Shown here: positions 1-10,333 of the stretch, piece by piece
How positions within the stretch are numbered: the stretch's first letter is position 1
Layout: each line of letters opens with the position of its first letter
DNA from: Propioniciclava flava
Lineage (GTDB): Bacteria > Actinomycetota > Actinomycetes > Propionibacteriales > Propionibacteriaceae
Assembly: GCF_004126535.1 (NCBI RefSeq)
Contig: NZ_PPCV01000001.1
Span: 372,001 to 436,000, forward strand
Length of the DNA stretch: 64,000 nucleotides
Direction of reading: 5' to 3'
Notes under the pieces: model-generated
Seen by the model: the letters and a program-made list of their open reading frames with translations, nothing else
Databases searched by the model: none
What the model was told of the DNA's origin: nothing
Translations under genes and position numbers: made by a program

Positions 1-34
1 ACTGCCCGGCGGGCGGGCCAGCGGAGGGGTCGGG

Positions 35-820
35 TCAGCGTTCGCGACGCCGCAGGTACCGCTCGAACTGCTGAGCGATCTCCTCGCCCGTGGCCTCGGC
101 CGTGTCATAGCGGGATTCGAGCTCGCGCACATACGCCATGATGTCGTCGTCGTCGGCCACCAACTCGTCGACGCGTTCCTCCCACACGGCGGCCGCGTCG
201 AGAAGGTCACCCCGTTCAATGCTCTCTCCCAGGAACTCCTCCAGCCTGCTCAGCAGGGCGAGGGTGGCCTTCGGGTTCGGCGGGTCAGAAACATAGTGCG
301 GCACCGAGGCCCACAGCGACGTCACATTGAACCCCGCGTCGGCGCACGCCGAGGCGAGCACCCCGACGATCCCCGTCGGACCGGTGTAGTCCGTGCCGTC
401 CTCGGACACAGGAACCGTCCGGCTGTGGGGGGCATCGGCGAGCATGGCGCCCATCGCGATGATGCGCTCCGGCTTGATCGAGCGAAACGCCGAAACCAGC
501 GCCGCGCAGAAGGCGCGCCAGCGAAAGCTCGGCTCCGGGCCGTTGACCAAGACCACGTCACGCTCGCTCAAGTGAGCGACCAGCACCTCGGTGGTCGCCC
601 ATTGGACGGTGCGTTCACCGTTGCCTTCGCGCACCAAGACGGGACGATTCTCGATCAGGTCGTAGTAGTCGTCGGCGTCCAAGGCGAAGGCATAGTCGGT
701 GTCGCACACCTCGCTGAGGTGATCGATCACACCCGTGGCGGCGTCACCTGCGTCGTTCCATCCACTGAACGTGAACACGACGACAGGATGCCGAAGATCG
801 GTGAGACGGACAGCAGCCAT
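35..820 (-). CDS. PAC2 family protein (proteasome-assembly-chaperone-like)
   Basis: A 261-residue cytosolic protein of the PAC2 superfamily, which in Actinomycetota is conserved but poorly characterised; some lineages without proteasomes keep it, so an assembly role is not certain. The start is placed at the ATG at 818-820 because the family-like N-terminus (VVVFTFSGWNDAGDA) follows directly; the open frame upstream looks like out-of-gene sequence. The conserved core includes the nucleotide-binding-like segment DVVLVNGPEPSFRWRAF and the motif IAMGAMLADAPHSR. The acidic, arginine-rich C-terminus (YDTAEATGEEIAQQFERYLR) is usual for the family. It is the last gene visible before the left window edge, transcribed in the same direction as the core block; the 34 bases left of it hold nothing recognisable. 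Confidence 0.8.
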   Translation of the reverse strand: MAAVRLTDLRHPVVVFTFSGWNDAGDAATGVIDHLSEVCDTDYAFALDADDYYDLIENRPVLVREGNGERTVQWATTEVLVAHLSERDVVLVNGPEPSFRWRAFCAALVSAFRSIKPERIIAMGAMLADAPHSRTVPVSEDGTDYTGPTGIVGVLASACADAGFNVTSLWASVPHYVSDPPNPKATLALLSRLEEFLGESIERGDLLDAAAVWEERVDELVADDDDIMAYVRELESRYDTAEATGEEIAQQFERYLRRRER

Positions 821-872
821 GCCCGCGAGTCTAGCCAGCCGTCCCGAGCCCCCCACCGCCCACGAGGGCGGC

Positions 873-1649
873 TCAGACGGCACGGGGAACGCGGGCGTGC
901 AGCTTGTCGTCCCACACGTCCGCGGGCGCCGCCTCCCCTCGCAACTGCTCCACCAACGCCGTGACGGCGGCCATGATCCGATCGGTCGCCACGCGGAGAA
1001 CCTCGGGGTCGTTGCTGCGGTCATAGAGGTCGGACAGATCCACCGGTGGCCCACTCAACACGGCGATGGTGCGCTTGGGGCGTAACCGGGGGAACCGCAG
1101 CTTGCGCCCCGGCATGATCTCGTGCGTGCCCCAGTGCGCCACAGGAATGACAGGAACCCGCGTCGCCAACGCCATCCGTGCCACACCGGTGCGTCCGCGC
1201 TGAGGCCACAGATCGGGATCATGGGTGCGGCCACCCTCGGGATAGATCGCGACGACCTCCCCTGCGGCCAACGCAGCCATCGCGGGCACCAGCGCATCCT
1301 TGGCGCGGTCGGTGCCCCGCTCGATCGGGATTTGCTTGCACAACCGCGCCAGCCTTCCCAGGCCTGGGATGCGCCACAGTTCGGCCTTGCCCATGTAGCG
1401 GGGCCAGCGCCCCGACCAGATGAGGTAGCGACCCACGACCGGGACGTCGAGGTAACTGACGTGATTCGACACGATGAGCGCACCCCCGGTCGCAGGCAGC
1501 GACGCGGCATCGTCCCACTCCTCGTGCGAGATCGCGCGCATCAGGGCACCCGCGAACCGGGCAAGCCTGCCGTACGCCGGATGCTCCCCCGGTGGCGGCG
1601 GCGTACGGAGTGGCTCCGCGCTGCGCCCGCGAGCCGTCAGTGCCGACAT
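873..1649 (-). CDS. 1-acyl-sn-glycerol-3-phosphate acyltransferase family protein
   Basis: A PlsC-type lysophospholipid acyltransferase of 258 residues that would transfer an acyl chain to lysophosphatidate or a related acceptor at the inner face of the membrane. The catalytic H-X4-D motif is seen as NHVSYLD near residue 62, the substrate-binding block as YPEGGRTHD near residue 137, and a third family block as [11 protein letters not shown]. No clear transmembrane helix is predicted at the N-terminus, which is common in the shorter actinobacterial members. The start at 1649 overlaps the end of rpe by 13 bases, suggesting translational coupling, although a later start cannot be excluded. Several paralogues normally exist in such genomes, so the exact acceptor cannot be named from sequence. 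Confidence 0.85.
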   Translation of the reverse strand: MSALTARGRSAEPLRTPPPPGEHPAYGRLARFAGALMRAISHEEWDDAASLPATGGALIVSNHVSYLDVPVVGRYLIWSGRWPRYMGKAELWRIPGLGRLARLCKQIPIERGTDRAKDALVPAMAALAAGEVVAIYPEGGRTHDPDLWPQRGRTGVARMALATRVPVIPVAHWGTHEIMPGRKLRFPRLRPKRTIAVLSGPPVDLSDLYDRSNDPEVLRVATDRIMAAVTALVEQLRGEAAPADVWDDKLHARVPRAV

Positions 1650-2305
1650 GGCACCTCAGGCCGCTCGCGCAAACCCCGCACGACCGCGTCCGGATCCTCC
1701 GCCCGGAAGACGGCCGATCCGGCCACGAACACGGTGGCCCCGGCGTCCAGGCATTGATCGATGGTGGACTCCGACACCCCGCCATCGACCTGAATCCAAA
1801 TGTCAGCGCCAGAACGCTCGACGATCTCGCGCGTGCGACGAATCTTGGGCAGCATCTCGGTGAGGAAGCTCTGGCCGCCGAACCCCGGGTCCACCGTCAT
1901 GATCAGCACCATGTCGAACTCGGTGATGATGTCGGCCAGCGGCTCAATGGGGGTCTGCGGACGCAACCCCAGCGACGCCTTCGCCCCCAGGCCGCGGATC
2001 GTGCGAGCCGTCCGGATCGGCGCGGCCGAAGCCTCCAGGTGGAAGGTCACCGACTCGCAGCCGATCTCCGCATAGCCGGGGGCGTACCGGTCCGCGTCCG
2101 TAATCATCAGGTGGACGTCCAGGAACCGGTCGGGATGGTTCGCCCGGATGCTCTCCACCACCGGCAGGCCAATGGTGAGATTCGGGACGAAGTGGTTGTC
2201 CATCACGTCAAGGTGGATGCCGTCGGCGCTCGGGATCCGTCGGATCTCGTCGTCGAGGCTGGCCAGGTTGGCGTTCAGAATGCTCGGGTGGATGCGGTGT
2301 GGCAC
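1637..2305 (-). CDS. rpe: Ribulose-phosphate 3-epimerase
   Basis: Interconverts ribulose 5-phosphate and xylulose 5-phosphate in the pentose phosphate pathway. The 222-residue TIM-barrel protein has the usual length. Metal and catalytic residues sit in the expected blocks: [10 protein letters not shown] at the N-terminus, [14 protein letters not shown] near residue 31, DVHLMI near residue 64, [10 protein letters not shown] near residue 140 and QVDGGV near residue 173, giving the two His and two Asp ligands of the family. It lies between rsmB and the acyltransferase gene in one minus-strand run, 10 bases downstream of rsmB. Nothing unusual is seen. Confidence 0.96.
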   Translation of the reverse strand: MPHRIHPSILNANLASLDDEIRRIPSADGIHLDVMDNHFVPNLTIGLPVVESIRANHPDRFLDVHLMITDADRYAPGYAEIGCESVTFHLEASAAPIRTARTIRGLGAKASLGLRPQTPIEPLADIITEFDMVLIMTVDPGFGGQSFLTEMLPKIRRTREIVERSGADIWIQVDGGVSESTIDQCLDAGATVFVAGSAVFRAEDPDAVVRGLRERPEVPCRH

Positions 2306-2315
2306 CTGCCCGACT

Positions 2316-3674
2316 CTACCGGCGACGCCCCCGCGGTTCGTCGTTCAGCCGCAGTAACGCACAGAACATCGCATCGGTTCCGTGGCGGTGAGGCCACAGT
2401 TGCACAAAGTCGCCGCGCTCGGCGTCCGGGACCCCGAGCAGCGCCGGGGCATCCAGGACGCTCACGTCGTCACGCCCGGCCAGCACCGCCTGAACCACCT
2501 CGGTGGTTTCGCGCCGATGCGGCGAGCAGGTGACGTAGGCGACCACCCCACCCGGCGCGGCGCTGTCCAGGGCCGCTGCCAGCAGGTCGCGTTGCAGGGG
2601 GACGAGCGCGTCGAGGTCGGCCAGGGTGCGGCGCCACCGGGCCTCTGGACGCCTGCGCAAAGCCCCCAGGCCGGTGCAGGGAACGTCGGCCATGACCCGA
2701 GCGAACGTTCCCGAAGGCCACGCCGGAGCGGTCCCGTCCGCGGCGATCACGACGGGGGCATGCTCGCCGCTGTAAACCCCGAGGGCGCGAGCGACGAGGG
2801 CCGCGCGGTGCGGCTGCTTCTCGGATGCGAGCAGGCGGGTGCCCGCGCCCATGGCCAGCCCCGCCAGCAGCGCGGCCTTGCCACCCGGCCCCGCGCACAG
2901 ATCCAGCCACGGTCCCCGCGGTGCTGGGGGCCGCGTCAACGCCGCGACCATGAGTTGGCTTCCCTCGTCCTGAACGCCGGCCCGCCCTTGCGCGACGGCC
3001 TCCACGTCAGCCGGGTTGCCTGCACGGCGCGCACCCCAAGGCGAGTAGGGGGTCGGTTCGCCGCCGAGTTCGTTCCGCTGCGCCAATCCCGGGCGGACCA
3101 CCAGCGAGGTGAGCGGCGCCACATTGTTCGCGGCCAGGGCCACCTCTGCTTCGTCCCCGAGCAGGTCGCGGTAGGCCTCGGCGATCCATCGCGGATGGTG
3201 CGTCCGCACCGCCATGGCGCCCACCGCGTCCTGGGAGCGCGCCAACTCGGCCAGCCACGCGTCCATATCCTGGGCGGCGACCTTTCGGAGGACCGCGTTG
3301 GTGAGCCCGGCCACCTTCTCCCCCACCTCCGCTGCGGCCAGGTCGACCGTCGCGCCGACGGCGGCATGCAGGGGTACGCGCATGGAGAGCAGTTGATGGG
3401 CGCCCAAACGCAGCACCTCAGCCAGCGCCGGATCCAGGTTTCGTCGACCCGACGCCGAGGCCACGATCGCGTCATAGGTGCCCGCAAGTCGGCTGGTTCC
3501 CGCGACCAACTCGGTGACGAACGCCGCATCGCGCGGCTCCAGGTGCGCCCCTTCGAGCGCGTGGGCGAGTTCCAGGTTGGCGTAGGCGCCCTCCTCGGCC
3601 ACGGCCCGCAGCACCCGCAAGGCGATCCGGCGCGGACGGTCAGGGCGGCGTCGCCGCAGCGTTCGATTCGGCAT
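2316..3674 (-). CDS. rsmB: 16S rRNA (cytosine(967)-C(5))-methyltransferase, RsmB family
   Basis: A 452-residue SAM-dependent enzyme that methylates C967 of 16S rRNA. The N-terminal third is a NusB-like RNA-binding domain ([19 protein letters not shown]) and the C-terminal part is a Rossmann methyltransferase: SAM motif [15 protein letters not shown] near residue 270, motif [21 protein letters not shown] and motif [15 protein letters not shown]. Both catalytic cysteines of the Nol1/Nop2/Sun family, PC and TC, are present. The start is taken at ATG 3674, which shares one base with the fmt stop codon (TGATG); the longer open frame upstream lies inside fmt. The product probably acts on the nascent small subunit. 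Confidence 0.93.
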   Translation of the reverse strand: MPNRTLRRRRPDRPRRIALRVLRAVAEEGAYANLELAHALEGAHLEPRDAAFVTELVAGTSRLAGTYDAIVASASGRRNLDPALAEVLRLGAHQLLSMRVPLHAAVGATVDLAAAEVGEKVAGLTNAVLRKVAAQDMDAWLAELARSQDAVGAMAVRTHHPRWIAEAYRDLLGDEAEVALAANNVAPLTSLVVRPGLAQRNELGGEPTPYSPWGARRAGNPADVEAVAQGRAGVQDEGSQLMVAALTRPPAPRGPWLDLCAGPGGKAALLAGLAMGAGTRLLASEKQPHRAALVARALGVYSGEHAPVVIAADGTAPAWPSGTFARVMADVPCTGLGALRRRPEARWRRTLADLDALVPLQRDLLAAALDSAAPGGVVAYVTCSPHRRETTEVVQAVLAGRDDVSVLDAPALLGVPDAERGDFVQLWPHRHGTDAMFCALLRLNDEPRGRRR

Positions 3675-4597
3675 CAGATCAGCCGGGGAGTCACGTCGCG
3701 CAGGCCACGGCTCCAGTCGGGTGCAGCCATCGCCTTCTTGCCTGGCGCTTGCACGGTGAGGAGTTCCAGCGTGCCATCTCCCGTCCCTGCCAGGACGCGG
3801 CGCTTCTCCACGCGCAGTTCTCCCGGAGCCAGTCCGTCGGCCTTCGCCGGACGAGCCAGGAGAACCTTCAACCGTTCCCCGTCCAGGGTGGTCCAGGCGA
3901 TGGGGGCGGGGTTGGCGCCGCGGATGAGCCGATCCAGCACGACGGCGGGGGCCGTCCAATCCAGTCGGACATCAGCCGCCTCCACCTTGGGTGCCAGCGT
4001 CACGCCGCGCTCGGGCTGGGCGACCGGCTCCAGGTCGGGCAGACGATCCAGAGTGCTCAAGAGCAGGTCGGCGCCGCTGGCCGCGAGGGCGTCGAGTACC
4101 TCGCCGGAGGTGTCGATCCCGGTCAGCGGCAGCGTGACCTGGTCGAAGACGGGACCGGCGTCCAGTTCGCGGACCAGCCGAAATGTGGTGGCGCCCGTCT
4201 GGGCATCACCGGCCATGATGGCGCGCTGCACGGGCGCGGCGCCTCGCCAGCGTGGCAGCAAAGAGAAGTGGAGGTTGATCCAGCCGAACCGGGGAATATC
4301 GAGCACGCGTTGGGGAATCAACGCGCCGTAGGCGACCACGGGGCACGCATCGGGAGAAAGCCGGGTCAAGGCGTCGACGAAGTCTTCGTCGCGAGGGTGG
4401 GCCGGAGTCAGGACGGGGAGACCCTGTTCGGACGCGAAGGCGGCCACATCGCTGGGCGTCGGACGTTTGCTGCGTCCGCGTGGCGCGTCGGGGCGGGTCA
4501 CCACCGCGACGACCTCATGCGAGGACGCAAGCAGCGCCTTCAAGGCTGGAAGGGCAACCGACGGCGTGCCGGCGAAAACAAGACGCACGGCTCCCAC
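3674..4597 (-). CDS. fmt: Methionyl-tRNA formyltransferase
   Basis: Formylates the initiator Met-tRNA from 10-formyltetrahydrofolate. The protein has 307 residues, the family norm. The N-terminal formyltransferase domain contains the folate-binding and catalytic block INLHFSLLPRWRGAAPVQ near residue 105, with the Asn and His of the catalytic triad, and the later LDAGPVFDQ block near residue 145 carries the Asp. The C-terminal OB-like domain is present to the end (TVQAPGKKAMAAPDW). Its stop overlaps the rsmB start by one base and its own start lies 9 bases after the priA stop, so it belongs to the same transcript. Confidence 0.96.
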   Translation of the reverse strand: MGAVRLVFAGTPSVALPALKALLASSHEVVAVVTRPDAPRGRSKRPTPSDVAAFASEQGLPVLTPAHPRDEDFVDALTRLSPDACPVVAYGALIPQRVLDIPRFGWINLHFSLLPRWRGAAPVQRAIMAGDAQTGATTFRLVRELDAGPVFDQVTLPLTGIDTSGEVLDALAASGADLLLSTLDRLPDLEPVAQPERGVTLAPKVEAADVRLDWTAPAVVLDRLIRGANPAPIAWTTLDGERLKVLLARPAKADGLAPGELRVEKRRVLAGTGDGTLELLTVQAPGKKAMAAPDWSRGLRDVTPRLI

Positions 4598-4606
4598 CCT
4601 AGGCGA

Positions 4607-6565
4607 TCAGCCGATGACCTGCGGATCGACCCGGAGACGCATCGCGCCGGGCGCCTTGCGGGCCGAACGCTCCGCGAGCAGGGCCTTCATCCCCGTCACG
4701 AGTTCGGCCCCGCGTTCAGGGGGACAGCGGACGGTCAGCCGCCACACGTCGTCCTCCACCGGGATCGGACCAAAGTGCTCGGCCCCTGCCACCTGACGCC
4801 AGGCCGCCTCAGCATCTTCCAATGCTCCCGGGGGCCCTTCCAGGAGGACCAGCCGAGCGGCGGGCGGAAAATGGGCTTGCTCGCGCTCGTGGAGTTCCCG
4901 CGCTGCCGCCCCGGGGGCATCGAGCCGGACGAGAGCCTGAACGGCCCGGTCCCCCGGCTCCCCGACGATCACGACGGTCCCTCCGCGCTCACCGGGCAGC
5001 ACGAGCGCGGACGCATCGAGCCAGCGCCGCAGCGCCTCCTCCCCGGCCCGCAGGTCGGGTCGGGCCAGCAAAACCCCCGCGTCCATCAGGACCGCGGCCG
5101 CATAGCCGGCCTCCGGACGCGGCTCAGCCCCCGGTGTCGCCAATACGAGCGCGGGCTCAGCGCCGACGGCCCCCACCAGGTGCCCCGACCACGACTGCAC
5201 CACCGGCGTGTGCGGGAAAGCGCGCCCGAGTTCCTCTGCCGTACGCGCGACCCCCACCTGCGGTGCCCGCAGGCGAGTGTCACCGCAGTGCGGGCAGCGC
5301 CAAGCGCCGGGGAGCGGGCCACACGACGCACACGTCAGCGTGAGCCCTTGAGGGCCCCGTTCGCCGCGCAACGGCAGCCCGCACCGGGGACACTCAGCCA
5401 CAGCGCGACAGGTGTGGCAGCTCAGCCGTGGGGCGTATCCCGCCCGCGGCACCTGAACCAGGACCGGGCCCGACGCCAAACCGGTGCGCAGAGCGGCGAA
5501 CACGTCATGCGGGAGGCGAGCGCCACGGGCGTGCGGATCGCGCTCGAGGGCGCGGTCGGTGTCGGTGGAGGCCCGCACCGCGGGGCCCAGTCGCCGGACC
5601 TCCCGCGAAGGCAGATCCAGGGGCACCATCCAGCCACGCGCCGCCAGCGCGGCCACCTCTGCGGTGCGTCCGTATCCGGCCAACAGCAGCGCTGCGCCCT
5701 CGCGCGGGGCGCGCAGCGCCGCGACTTCCCGGGCGTGCGGGTAGGGTGCGCGCGGTTCGGCGTAGGCGTCGTTGCCCTCATCCCACACTGCGATGAGGCC
5801 CAGGTCGCGGACCGGAGCGAAGACCGCCCCCCGGGTGCCGATGACGCAGCGGGTGTCACCACGCGAGACGGCCAAGAAGTTGCGGTAGCGGGCTGCGGGG
5901 CCCAGATCGGCCGTGAGCGTGACGAAGGATCCCTCACCGAACCGCTGCGTCGCACGCGCCGCCAACCAGGCGACCGCGTCCGCGTCGGGAACCATGAGGA
6001 TGACGCCCCGGCCACCGGCCATCGTCGCCGAGGCGGCATCGAGCAGGCCTGCGGCCCAGTCGCCCACGGGCGAGAAGACCGGCACGGGCGACCACGCCGC
6101 CCGCACGCCCTCGCCCGCCGTGAGGGCGGCCAGGAATCGTTCACCGCCGGGGTAACCGGGAAGGACCTGCGGTGGCTGGCTCGTGTCCGGATCAGGACGC
6201 TCGGGTCGCGCGGCGGCCTCGGAGGTGGCGTGACGCGGCGGGATCGCCAGCCGAACCACATCGGAGAACGTTCCGCCCCAATGGTCGGCCACCGCGCGCA
6301 CCAGCCCCGCCACCGGCGGGGTGAGGACCACCTCGGGTGAGGACACCCGCTCCAACGGCGCGGGCTTGGCCACCTCGGTGACGTGATCCACGGCGAGGAT
6401 GTACCCGTCACGCAGCTTGCCCGCGAACCGGACCCGGACGCGGGAGCCCACGGCAGCGCTGTCGGCCTGGGCCGGGGTCACGAGATAGTCGAAAACCCGA
6501 TCCAAGTGCGGCAGCGGAACATCCACCGCGACGTGCGCGATGAGCGGCGCGTCGGGGGTCGTCAT
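4607..6565 (-). CDS. priA: Primosomal protein N' (PriA), actinobacterial type without helicase motifs
   Basis: A 652-residue PriA homologue involved in restarting collapsed replication forks. The N-terminal 3' DNA-binding domain is intact (VAVDVPLPHLDRVFDYLVTP) and the zinc-binding region has clustered CxxC pairs (CHTCRAVAECPRCG, CASCG, CPHCG) around residues 380-435. What is missing is notable: where the Walker A motif should be there is no GxGKT sequence, and the DEEH box position reads VWDEGNDAY. Actinobacterial PriA proteins are known to have lost ATPase motifs and are often labelled probable replication protein N'. The gene follows metK by 40 bases and precedes fmt. Confidence 0.9.
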   Translation of the reverse strand: MTTPDAPLIAHVAVDVPLPHLDRVFDYLVTPAQADSAAVGSRVRVRFAGKLRDGYILAVDHVTEVAKPAPLERVSSPEVVLTPPVAGLVRAVADHWGGTFSDVVRLAIPPRHATSEAAARPERPDPDTSQPPQVLPGYPGGERFLAALTAGEGVRAAWSPVPVFSPVGDWAAGLLDAASATMAGGRGVILMVPDADAVAWLAARATQRFGEGSFVTLTADLGPAARYRNFLAVSRGDTRCVIGTRGAVFAPVRDLGLIAVWDEGNDAYAEPRAPYPHAREVAALRAPREGAALLLAGYGRTAEVAALAARGWMVPLDLPSREVRRLGPAVRASTDTDRALERDPHARGARLPHDVFAALRTGLASGPVLVQVPRAGYAPRLSCHTCRAVAECPRCGLPLRGERGPQGLTLTCASCGPLPGAWRCPHCGDTRLRAPQVGVARTAEELGRAFPHTPVVQSWSGHLVGAVGAEPALVLATPGAEPRPEAGYAAAVLMDAGVLLARPDLRAGEEALRRWLDASALVLPGERGGTVVIVGEPGDRAVQALVRLDAPGAAARELHEREQAHFPPAARLVLLEGPPGALEDAEAAWRQVAGAEHFGPIPVEDDVWRLTVRCPPERGAELVTGMKALLAERSARKAPGAMRLRVDPQVIG

Positions 6566-6605
6566 GGCCTCGATCCTAGAAGGCGGCCCCGACAGCGCGG
6601 CGCCC

Positions 6606-7796
6606 TCAGCCGCGGACGGCCGCCGCGAGCGCGTCGGCTCGATCCGTGCGCTCCCACGTCATCACGGGCAACTCGCGGCCAAAGTGGCCGTAGTTCGTGA
6701 TCTGGGAGTAGATGGGACGCAGCAGATCCAGGTCCCGGATGATCGCGGCGGGGCGCAGATCGAACACGGACAAGACCGCGTCGTTGATCTGGTTCAGCGG
6801 CACCTTCTCGGTCCCGAAGCATTCGGTGTAGAAGCCGACTGGATGGGCGCGCCCGATGGCGTAGGCCACCTGGACCTCGCAGCGATCGGCCAGGCCCGCA
6901 GCGACGACGTTCTTGGCAACCCAGCGCATCGCGTAGGCAGCCGACCGATCGACCTTGGAGGGATCCTTGCCCGAGAAGGCGCCGCCGCCGTGACGGGCCA
7001 TGCCGCCGTAGGTGTCGACGATGATCTTGCGGCCAGTCACCCCGGCGTCCCCCATCGGGCCACCGATCACGAACTTGCCGGTCGGGTTGACGAACGTCTT
7101 GTGCCCGGTCGAATCGATGTCGTAGCGAGCCAGGACCGGATCGATCACCAAACGCGCGATGGCATCGCTGATCACGCCGTCGTTCCATGCGGCTTCGGTG
7201 TGCTGAGTCGAGACGACCACCGTGTCGACGCGCACCGGCATGTCCCCGTCGTACTCGACCGTGACCTGGGTCTTTCCATCGGGGAGCACCCAATCGAGTT
7301 CCCCGGTGCGGCGCACCTGCGCCAACCGTTCCGAGAGCCGATGGGCGATGTCGATGGGCAACGGCATGAGCGTGGGGGTGTCGGTGCAGGCGTAACCAAA
7401 CATCAGCCCCTGATCCCCGGCACCTTGGCGATCCAGTGCGTCCCCCACCCCGCTCTCGCGGACCTCTTCGGCCAGATCGACGCCTTGAGCGATGTCGGGG
7501 CTTTGGTTGCCCAGCGACACCAGCACGCCGCAGCTCTTGCCGTCGAAGGACGCCCCGGCGTGGTCGTAGCCGATCGACAAGATCCGCTCGCGAGCGATCC
7601 CGGAGATATCCGCGTACGCCTCCGTGGAGACCTCGCCAGCGACGACGACGGTGCCGGTGGTCACCAGCGTCTCTACCGCGACGCGGCTGTGGACGTCTTG
7701 GGCCAGCAGCGCATCGAGTACGGCGTCACTGACCGAGTCGGCGACCTTGTCCGGATGTCCCTCGGTGACGGACTCCGAGGTGAACAGACGACTCAC
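6606..7796 (-). CDS. metK: S-adenosylmethionine synthase
   Basis: Makes S-adenosylmethionine from methionine and ATP, the methyl donor used by several enzymes in this window. The 396-residue protein has the ATP-binding motif [12 protein letters not shown] at residue 10, the hallmark hexapeptide in [13 protein letters not shown] near residue 125, and the glycine-rich P-loop-like block [19 protein letters not shown] near residue 265. The start overlaps the end of coaBC by 4 bases (ATGA), so no separate leader or SAM riboswitch can precede it. Confidence 0.97.
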   Translation of the reverse strand: MSRLFTSESVTEGHPDKVADSVSDAVLDALLAQDVHSRVAVETLVTTGTVVVAGEVSTEAYADISGIARERILSIGYDHAGASFDGKSCGVLVSLGNQSPDIAQGVDLAEEVRESGVGDALDRQGAGDQGLMFGYACTDTPTLMPLPIDIAHRLSERLAQVRRTGELDWVLPDGKTQVTVEYDGDMPVRVDTVVVSTQHTEAAWNDGVISDAIARLVIDPVLARYDIDSTGHKTFVNPTGKFVIGGPMGDAGVTGRKIIVDTYGGMARHGGGAFSGKDPSKVDRSAAYAMRWVAKNVVAAGLADRCEVQVAYAIGRAHPVGFYTECFGTEKVPLNQINDAVLSVFDLRPAAIIRDLDLLRPIYSQITNYGHFGRELPVMTWERTDRADALAAAVRG

Positions 7797-9025
7797 GAAT
7801 CCTCCTGTGTTCGGATGGCCACGACAGCGTCCCAGATGCGGTGGGCGACCAGCGCCTTGTCCCCGCTGGCGGTCGCCACGACGCCATCGTGATCGATGAT
7901 GGTGATGGTGTTGTCGGGGTGGCCAAACACGGCCCCACCCGACACGTTATTGAGGACGAGCAGATCGCATCCCTTGCGCTCCAGCTTGGCGCGCCCCAGC
8001 GCCAGCAGGTGGGCCTCATCATCGGCGGTTTCGGCGGCAAAGCCGACGATGACCTGACCGGGGGCCTTTCTGCGGCGGGCGGCCAGCGTCGCCAAGACGT
8101 CGGTGGTCTGCACCAGGTGCAGATCCAAGCCGTCGCTGCCGTCCTTCTTGATCTTGTGCATGGCGGTCGCATCGGGGGTGAAGTCGGCTGCCGCGACGGC
8201 CATGACGATGACGTCGGCGTCCGGCGCTCGCTGCACCATCGCCTCCGCAAGGTCGGCTGTGGAACTCACCTCGACCACCTCGACCCCAGCGGGAGGCTCC
8301 TCAGACAGGTGGGCGGAGACCAAGGTGACATCAGCCCCGCGCAGCGCGGCAGCGCGGGCCAGCGCGATGCCCTGGCGCCCGCTGCTCGCATTGCCCAGGA
8401 AACGAACCGGATCCAGCGCCTCCCGTGTCCCGCCAGCGCTGACGATGACCCGCTGGCCCAGAAGGTCACGAGCCTGCACCGCCGCCACTGCGGGCGCATC
8501 CTGCAGCAGGGACTGCGCCACCGCGACGATGTCGGCGGGCTCGGGGAGGCGTCCGGGCCCAGAATCGGCCCCGGTGAGGCGTCCGCTCGCGGGATCCATC
8601 ACGACGGCTCCCCGCTCACGCAGGGTCGCGACGTTGGCGACCGTGGCGGGATGCTGCCACATCTCGGTGTGCATGGCGGGCACGAACACCACCGGGCAGC
8701 GCGCGGTCAACAAGACATTGGTCAGGAGATCGTCCGCGCGGCCAGTCGCCGCCCGGGCGAGCAGATCCGCCGTGGCGGGTGCTACCAGGACGAGATCGGC
8801 CTCGTGCCCGATCCGGACATGAGGCACCTCGTGAACGTCAGCGAAGACACCGGTCGACACCGGGTGCCCCGACAACGCGGCCCAGGTGGCCTCCCCCACG
8901 AACGCCAACGCGTTCGCGGTGGGGACCACCGTGACATCATGTCCAGCCGTGCGCAGGCGACGCACCACCTCGCACGCCTTGTAGGCGGCAATGCCGCCCG
9001 CGACGCCCAAGACGATGCGTTGCAC
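7793..9025 (-). CDS. coaBC: Bifunctional phosphopantothenoylcysteine decarboxylase/phosphopantothenate-cysteine ligase
   Basis: Catalyses two consecutive steps of coenzyme A synthesis: ligation of cysteine to 4'-phosphopantothenate, then FMN-dependent decarboxylation. Residues 1-170 form the CoaC flavoprotein domain ([17 protein letters not shown], the catalytic-His segment VPHVRIG, and PAMHTEMW). Residues from about 190 form the CoaB domain with the nucleotide-binding segment [20 protein letters not shown] and a lysine-rich block near KIKKDGSDG. At 410 residues it is full length. It sits between rpoZ and metK, overlapping metK by 4 bases, the usual actinobacterial arrangement. Confidence 0.96.
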   Translation of the reverse strand: MQRIVLGVAGGIAAYKACEVVRRLRTAGHDVTVVPTANALAFVGEATWAALSGHPVSTGVFADVHEVPHVRIGHEADLVLVAPATADLLARAATGRADDLLTNVLLTARCPVVFVPAMHTEMWQHPATVANVATLRERGAVVMDPASGRLTGADSGPGRLPEPADIVAVAQSLLQDAPAVAAVQARDLLGQRVIVSAGGTREALDPVRFLGNASSGRQGIALARAAALRGADVTLVSAHLSEEPPAGVEVVEVSSTADLAEAMVQRAPDADVIVMAVAAADFTPDATAMHKIKKDGSDGLDLHLVQTTDVLATLAARRRKAPGQVIVGFAAETADDEAHLLALGRAKLERKGCDLLVLNNVSGGAVFGHPDNTITIIDHDGVVATASGDKALVAHRIWDAVVAIRTQEDS

Positions 9026-9036
9026 GACGTCGGCGC

Positions 9037-9375
9037 TCAGGCCAGATCGTCGGGGGCGAACGGATCGTCGCCGAAGTCGGGATCAGCCTCAGCTTCGGCG
9101 CGCGCAGCGGCTTCGGCCTCGGGATCGATCTCGTTGCACTCCAGCACGTCCGCGGCAATCTCGCGCAGGGCGATCGTCAGGGGCTTTTCCTGAACGGTCG
9201 TCTCCACGAGCGGGCCCACGTTTTCCAGGAGGCCTTCGCCCAACTGGCTGTAGTACGCGTTGATCTGCCGCGCGCGCTTGGCGGCGAACAGGACGAGACG
9301 GTACTTGGAATCGACCTTGCTCAGCAGGTCGTCGATCGGAGGATTGGTGATCCCCTCAGGAACTTGGGTGCTCAA
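9037..9375 (-). CDS. rpoZ: DNA-directed RNA polymerase omega subunit
   Basis: Small RNA polymerase subunit that helps fold and hold beta-prime. The 112-residue protein contains the conserved region [20 protein letters not shown] followed by RARQIN, then the family block [14 protein letters not shown]; the acidic tail ([17 protein letters not shown]) is a lineage-specific extension. It lies between gmk, 26 bases upstream, and coaBC in the usual gmk-rpoZ-coaBC order. Confidence 0.95.
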   Translation of the reverse strand: MSTQVPEGITNPPIDDLLSKVDSKYRLVLFAAKRARQINAYYSQLGEGLLENVGPLVETTVQEKPLTIALREIAADVLECNEIDPEAEAAARAEAEADPDFGDDPFAPDDLA

Positions 9376-9401
9376 CGTCCACCTTCTGTTGCGTATCGAG
9401 G

Positions 9402-9956
9402 TTACAAACCCAAGAAGTCTACCAGTTCGGCCACGGCCCGGTTCACAACGTCGTTGACGATGATCCGATCGAACTCGCCCTGCGCGGCTGCCAGTTCGAT
9501 GCGGGCGGTCTGCAGACGTCGTTCCACCTGGGCTGCCGACTCGGTGCCACGGCCTTCAAGGCGCTCGACGAGGGTGTCCCAGTCGGGCGGAGCCAAGAAA
9601 ACGTACTGGGCCGTGGGCAATGTCTCACGGACCTGCCTGGCGCCTTGGAGATCGATCTCCAAGATGACAGGGCGCCCCTCGCCTTGCACCGTGAAGACCG
9701 GGGCCGACGGGGTGCCGTAGCGATGCTTGCCGTGGACGGTGGCCCACTCCAGCATCCCTCCGGACGCGATCAACTGGTCAAACTCGGTTTCGGAGCGGAA
9801 CAGGTAGTCGACGCCGTCCACTTCCCCCGGGCGCGGGGCTCGGGTCGTTGCCGACACCGAGACCCACACTTCCGGGTGGAGCTTTCGCAATTGTCGCACC
9901 ACGGTTCCCTTGCCCACACCTGCGGGCCCTGAAATAACCGTGATGCTGCCGCTCAC
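9402..9956 (-). CDS. gmk: Guanylate kinase
   Basis: Phosphorylates GMP to GDP. The 184-residue protein has the P-loop [13 protein letters not shown] at residue 8, the GMP-binding segment [19 protein letters not shown] and the lid region around [13 protein letters not shown]. Length and motif spacing are normal. The start overlaps the mihF stop by 4 bases, and rpoZ follows on the same strand. Confidence 0.96.
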   Translation of the reverse strand: MSGSITVISGPAGVGKGTVVRQLRKLHPEVWVSVSATTRAPRPGEVDGVDYLFRSETEFDQLIASGGMLEWATVHGKHRYGTPSAPVFTVQGEGRPVILEIDLQGARQVRETLPTAQYVFLAPPDWDTLVERLEGRGTESAAQVERRLQTARIELAAAQGEFDRIIVNDVVNRAVAELVDFLGL

Positions 9957-10264
9957 TTGAATTCAGCCTTCAGGCCCGCCAACTGATGACGGCCCAAGCC
10001 ACGAATACGGCGGTTGGGGGCGATGTCAAGACGCTCCATCACGCCCGTGGCGCGCTTCTCACCCACACGTGGCAAAGACTTCAACAGATCCAGCACCTTC
10101 ACGTGGGCAAGGACGTCGTCATCAGCCGCCTGATCGAGAGCCTCCGAGAGGGACAGCGCCCCGGTTCGGACCTTGGCCTTCAACTCGGCCCGCACGCGAC
10201 GAGCCTGGGTGGCGGCCGCGCGAGCGGCCTGGAGTTGTTCGGTGGTCAACTGCGGAATCGACAC
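9953..10264 (-). CDS. mihF: Integration host factor, actinobacterial type (mIHF)
   Basis: Small basic nucleoid-associated protein unrelated to the HU/IHF fold; in Actinomycetota it bends DNA and is required for phage integration and chromosome organisation. The 103 residues include a long N-terminal helix ([19 protein letters not shown]) and the helix-two-turn-helix DNA-binding segment [20 protein letters not shown] followed by the conserved [12 protein letters not shown]. The 69-base gap before it holds the probable promoter for the mihF-gmk-rpoZ run; a TACGAT hexamer on the minus strand near 10,323-10,328 is a possible -10 element. Confidence 0.95.
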   Translation of the reverse strand: MSIPQLTTEQLQAARAAATQARRVRAELKAKVRTGALSLSEALDQAADDDVLAHVKVLDLLKSLPRVGEKRATGVMERLDIAPNRRIRGLGRHQLAGLKAEFK

Positions 10265-10333
10265 TATTTCTCCAACGTTCGGAGGGACTCAATGCGCACC
10301 AACCGGGCGGCTGGTAGTGGGAATCGTAGCAAC

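Noticed and set aside
7793-7800. SAM riboswitch before metK
   Set aside because: metK overlaps coaBC by 4 bases, leaving no leader.
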